Source: Lentisphaeria bacterium
GTDB taxonomy: Bacteria > Verrucomicrobiota > Lentisphaeria > Oligosphaerales > Oligosphaeraceae
DNA: 6,345 nucleotides
Direction: 5' to 3'
Assembly: GCA_024405235.1 (NCBI GenBank)
Contig: JAKSPA010000109.1
Coordinates: 1 to 6,345 of the forward strand
The notes below the pieces were generated by a model, which worked only from the letters and a program-made list of their open reading frames with translations, was not told the origin of the DNA and did not search any database. Shown in pieces: positions 6,061-6,345 of this stretch. Positions within the stretch are counted from its first letter, which is position 1, and each line of letters starts with the position of its first letter. The translations under genes were made by a program, and so were the position numbers.

Positions 6061-6345
6061 TTAGGCCTGTTCGCTTGTGCCGAGTCTTCTTAGTTCTTCG
6101 CCATCAACACGCAAGGGCATCCATTCCGTCATTTGTTTTGCGCCAAGCGATTCGTAGAAATCCAAACTCGGACGATTCCATTTCAGACACCACCATTCGA
6201 CACGCCCCCAGCCATTTTCCACGGCGAGATGTGACAGTTCTTTCAATAGCGCTTTGCCAAGTCCTCTCTTTCTGAAGTTCGGTCGCACATATAAATCCTC
6301 CAGATAGATTCCAGGACGCGCCAGCCATGTGGAAAAGTTGTTGAA
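6061..6345 (-). CDS. GNAT-family N-acetyltransferase, C-terminal part (5' end outside window)
   Basis: The frame stays open to the window edge, so the GTG near 6288 is internal; 94 C-terminal residues are visible. They include FSTWLARPGIYLEDLYVRP, the acetyl-CoA binding motif A RKRGLGKALL (R-x-x-G-x-G), then NGWGRVEWWCLKWNRPSLDFYESLGAKQM, the beta-bulge and Tyr-containing motif B typical of the fold. The GIYLEDLYVRP start and RVEW...WN...FYESLGA pattern resemble spermidine/diamine acetyltransferase-like proteins (SSAT family), which acetylate amines with acetyl-CoA in the cytosol, but relatives with other amine or amino-acid substrates share it, so the substrate is left open. The usual WxVLDWN segment reads WWCLKWN here. 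It lies upstream of the hydrolase on the same strand. Confidence 0.92.
   Translation of the reverse strand, partial: FNNFSTWLARPGIYLEDLYVRPNFRKRGLGKALLKELSHLAVENGWGRVEWWCLKWNRPSLDFYESLGAKQMTEWMPLRVDGEELRRLGTSEQA

Noticed and set aside
1..6345. CRISPR array, insertion sequence, toxin-antitoxin pair or phage genes
   Set aside because: No regularly spaced direct repeats, transposase motifs, terminal inverted repeats or small toxin-like gene pairs were seen on either strand.

Overview
The window reads as an ordinary chromosomal segment of a Gram-negative bacterium. It carries core housekeeping genes on the plus strand (replicative helicase, a lysine tRNA, ribosomal protein L28, ribulose-phosphate 3-epimerase, a large membrane-anchored PpiD/SurA-type periplasmic protein). 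Two accessory genes lie on the minus strand (an exported alpha/beta hydrolase and a GNAT acetyltransferase). The Gram-negative assignment is inferred from the PpiD-like protein, whose relatives work on outer-membrane and periplasmic proteins. Gene order and protein flavour (four-cysteine L28, PpiD-like protein without an obvious parvulin domain) would suit a member of the PVC superphylum such as Lentisphaerota or Kiritimatiellota. That placement is a low-confidence impression, not a sequence-proven assignment.

Layout: 2-976 is the C-terminal ATPase half of dnaB, cut by the window edge. 977-1177 is a non-coding stretch with a 12-bp long-loop inverted repeat, a 7-bp dyad and a plausible promoter. 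1178-1253 is tRNA-Lys(UUU) with two acceptor-stem mismatches. 1308-1535 is rpmB, closed by a strong intrinsic terminator at 1573-1609. 1638-2336 is rpe, followed after 35 bases by a 828-residue PpiD/SurA-like anchored protein (2372-4858). A hairpin with A- and T-tracts on its two sides (4881-4918) can terminate this pair and also the converging minus-strand unit. 4962-6011 (minus) is a signal-peptide-bearing alpha/beta hydrolase, and 6061-6345 (minus) is the C-terminal part of a GNAT acetyltransferase that lies upstream of the hydrolase in transcription order.

The plus-strand genes serve replication, translation, the pentose phosphate pathway and envelope protein folding. They are neighbours rather than one pathway; tRNA-Lys and rpmB probably share a transcript, and rpe and the PpiD-like gene probably share another. 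No mobile element, CRISPR array, phage gene or recognisable defence system is present. The observations most worth checking are the mismatched tRNA acceptor stem, the duplicated parvulin-less architecture of the PpiD-like protein, and an unassigned conserved-looking N-terminal module on the exported hydrolase.
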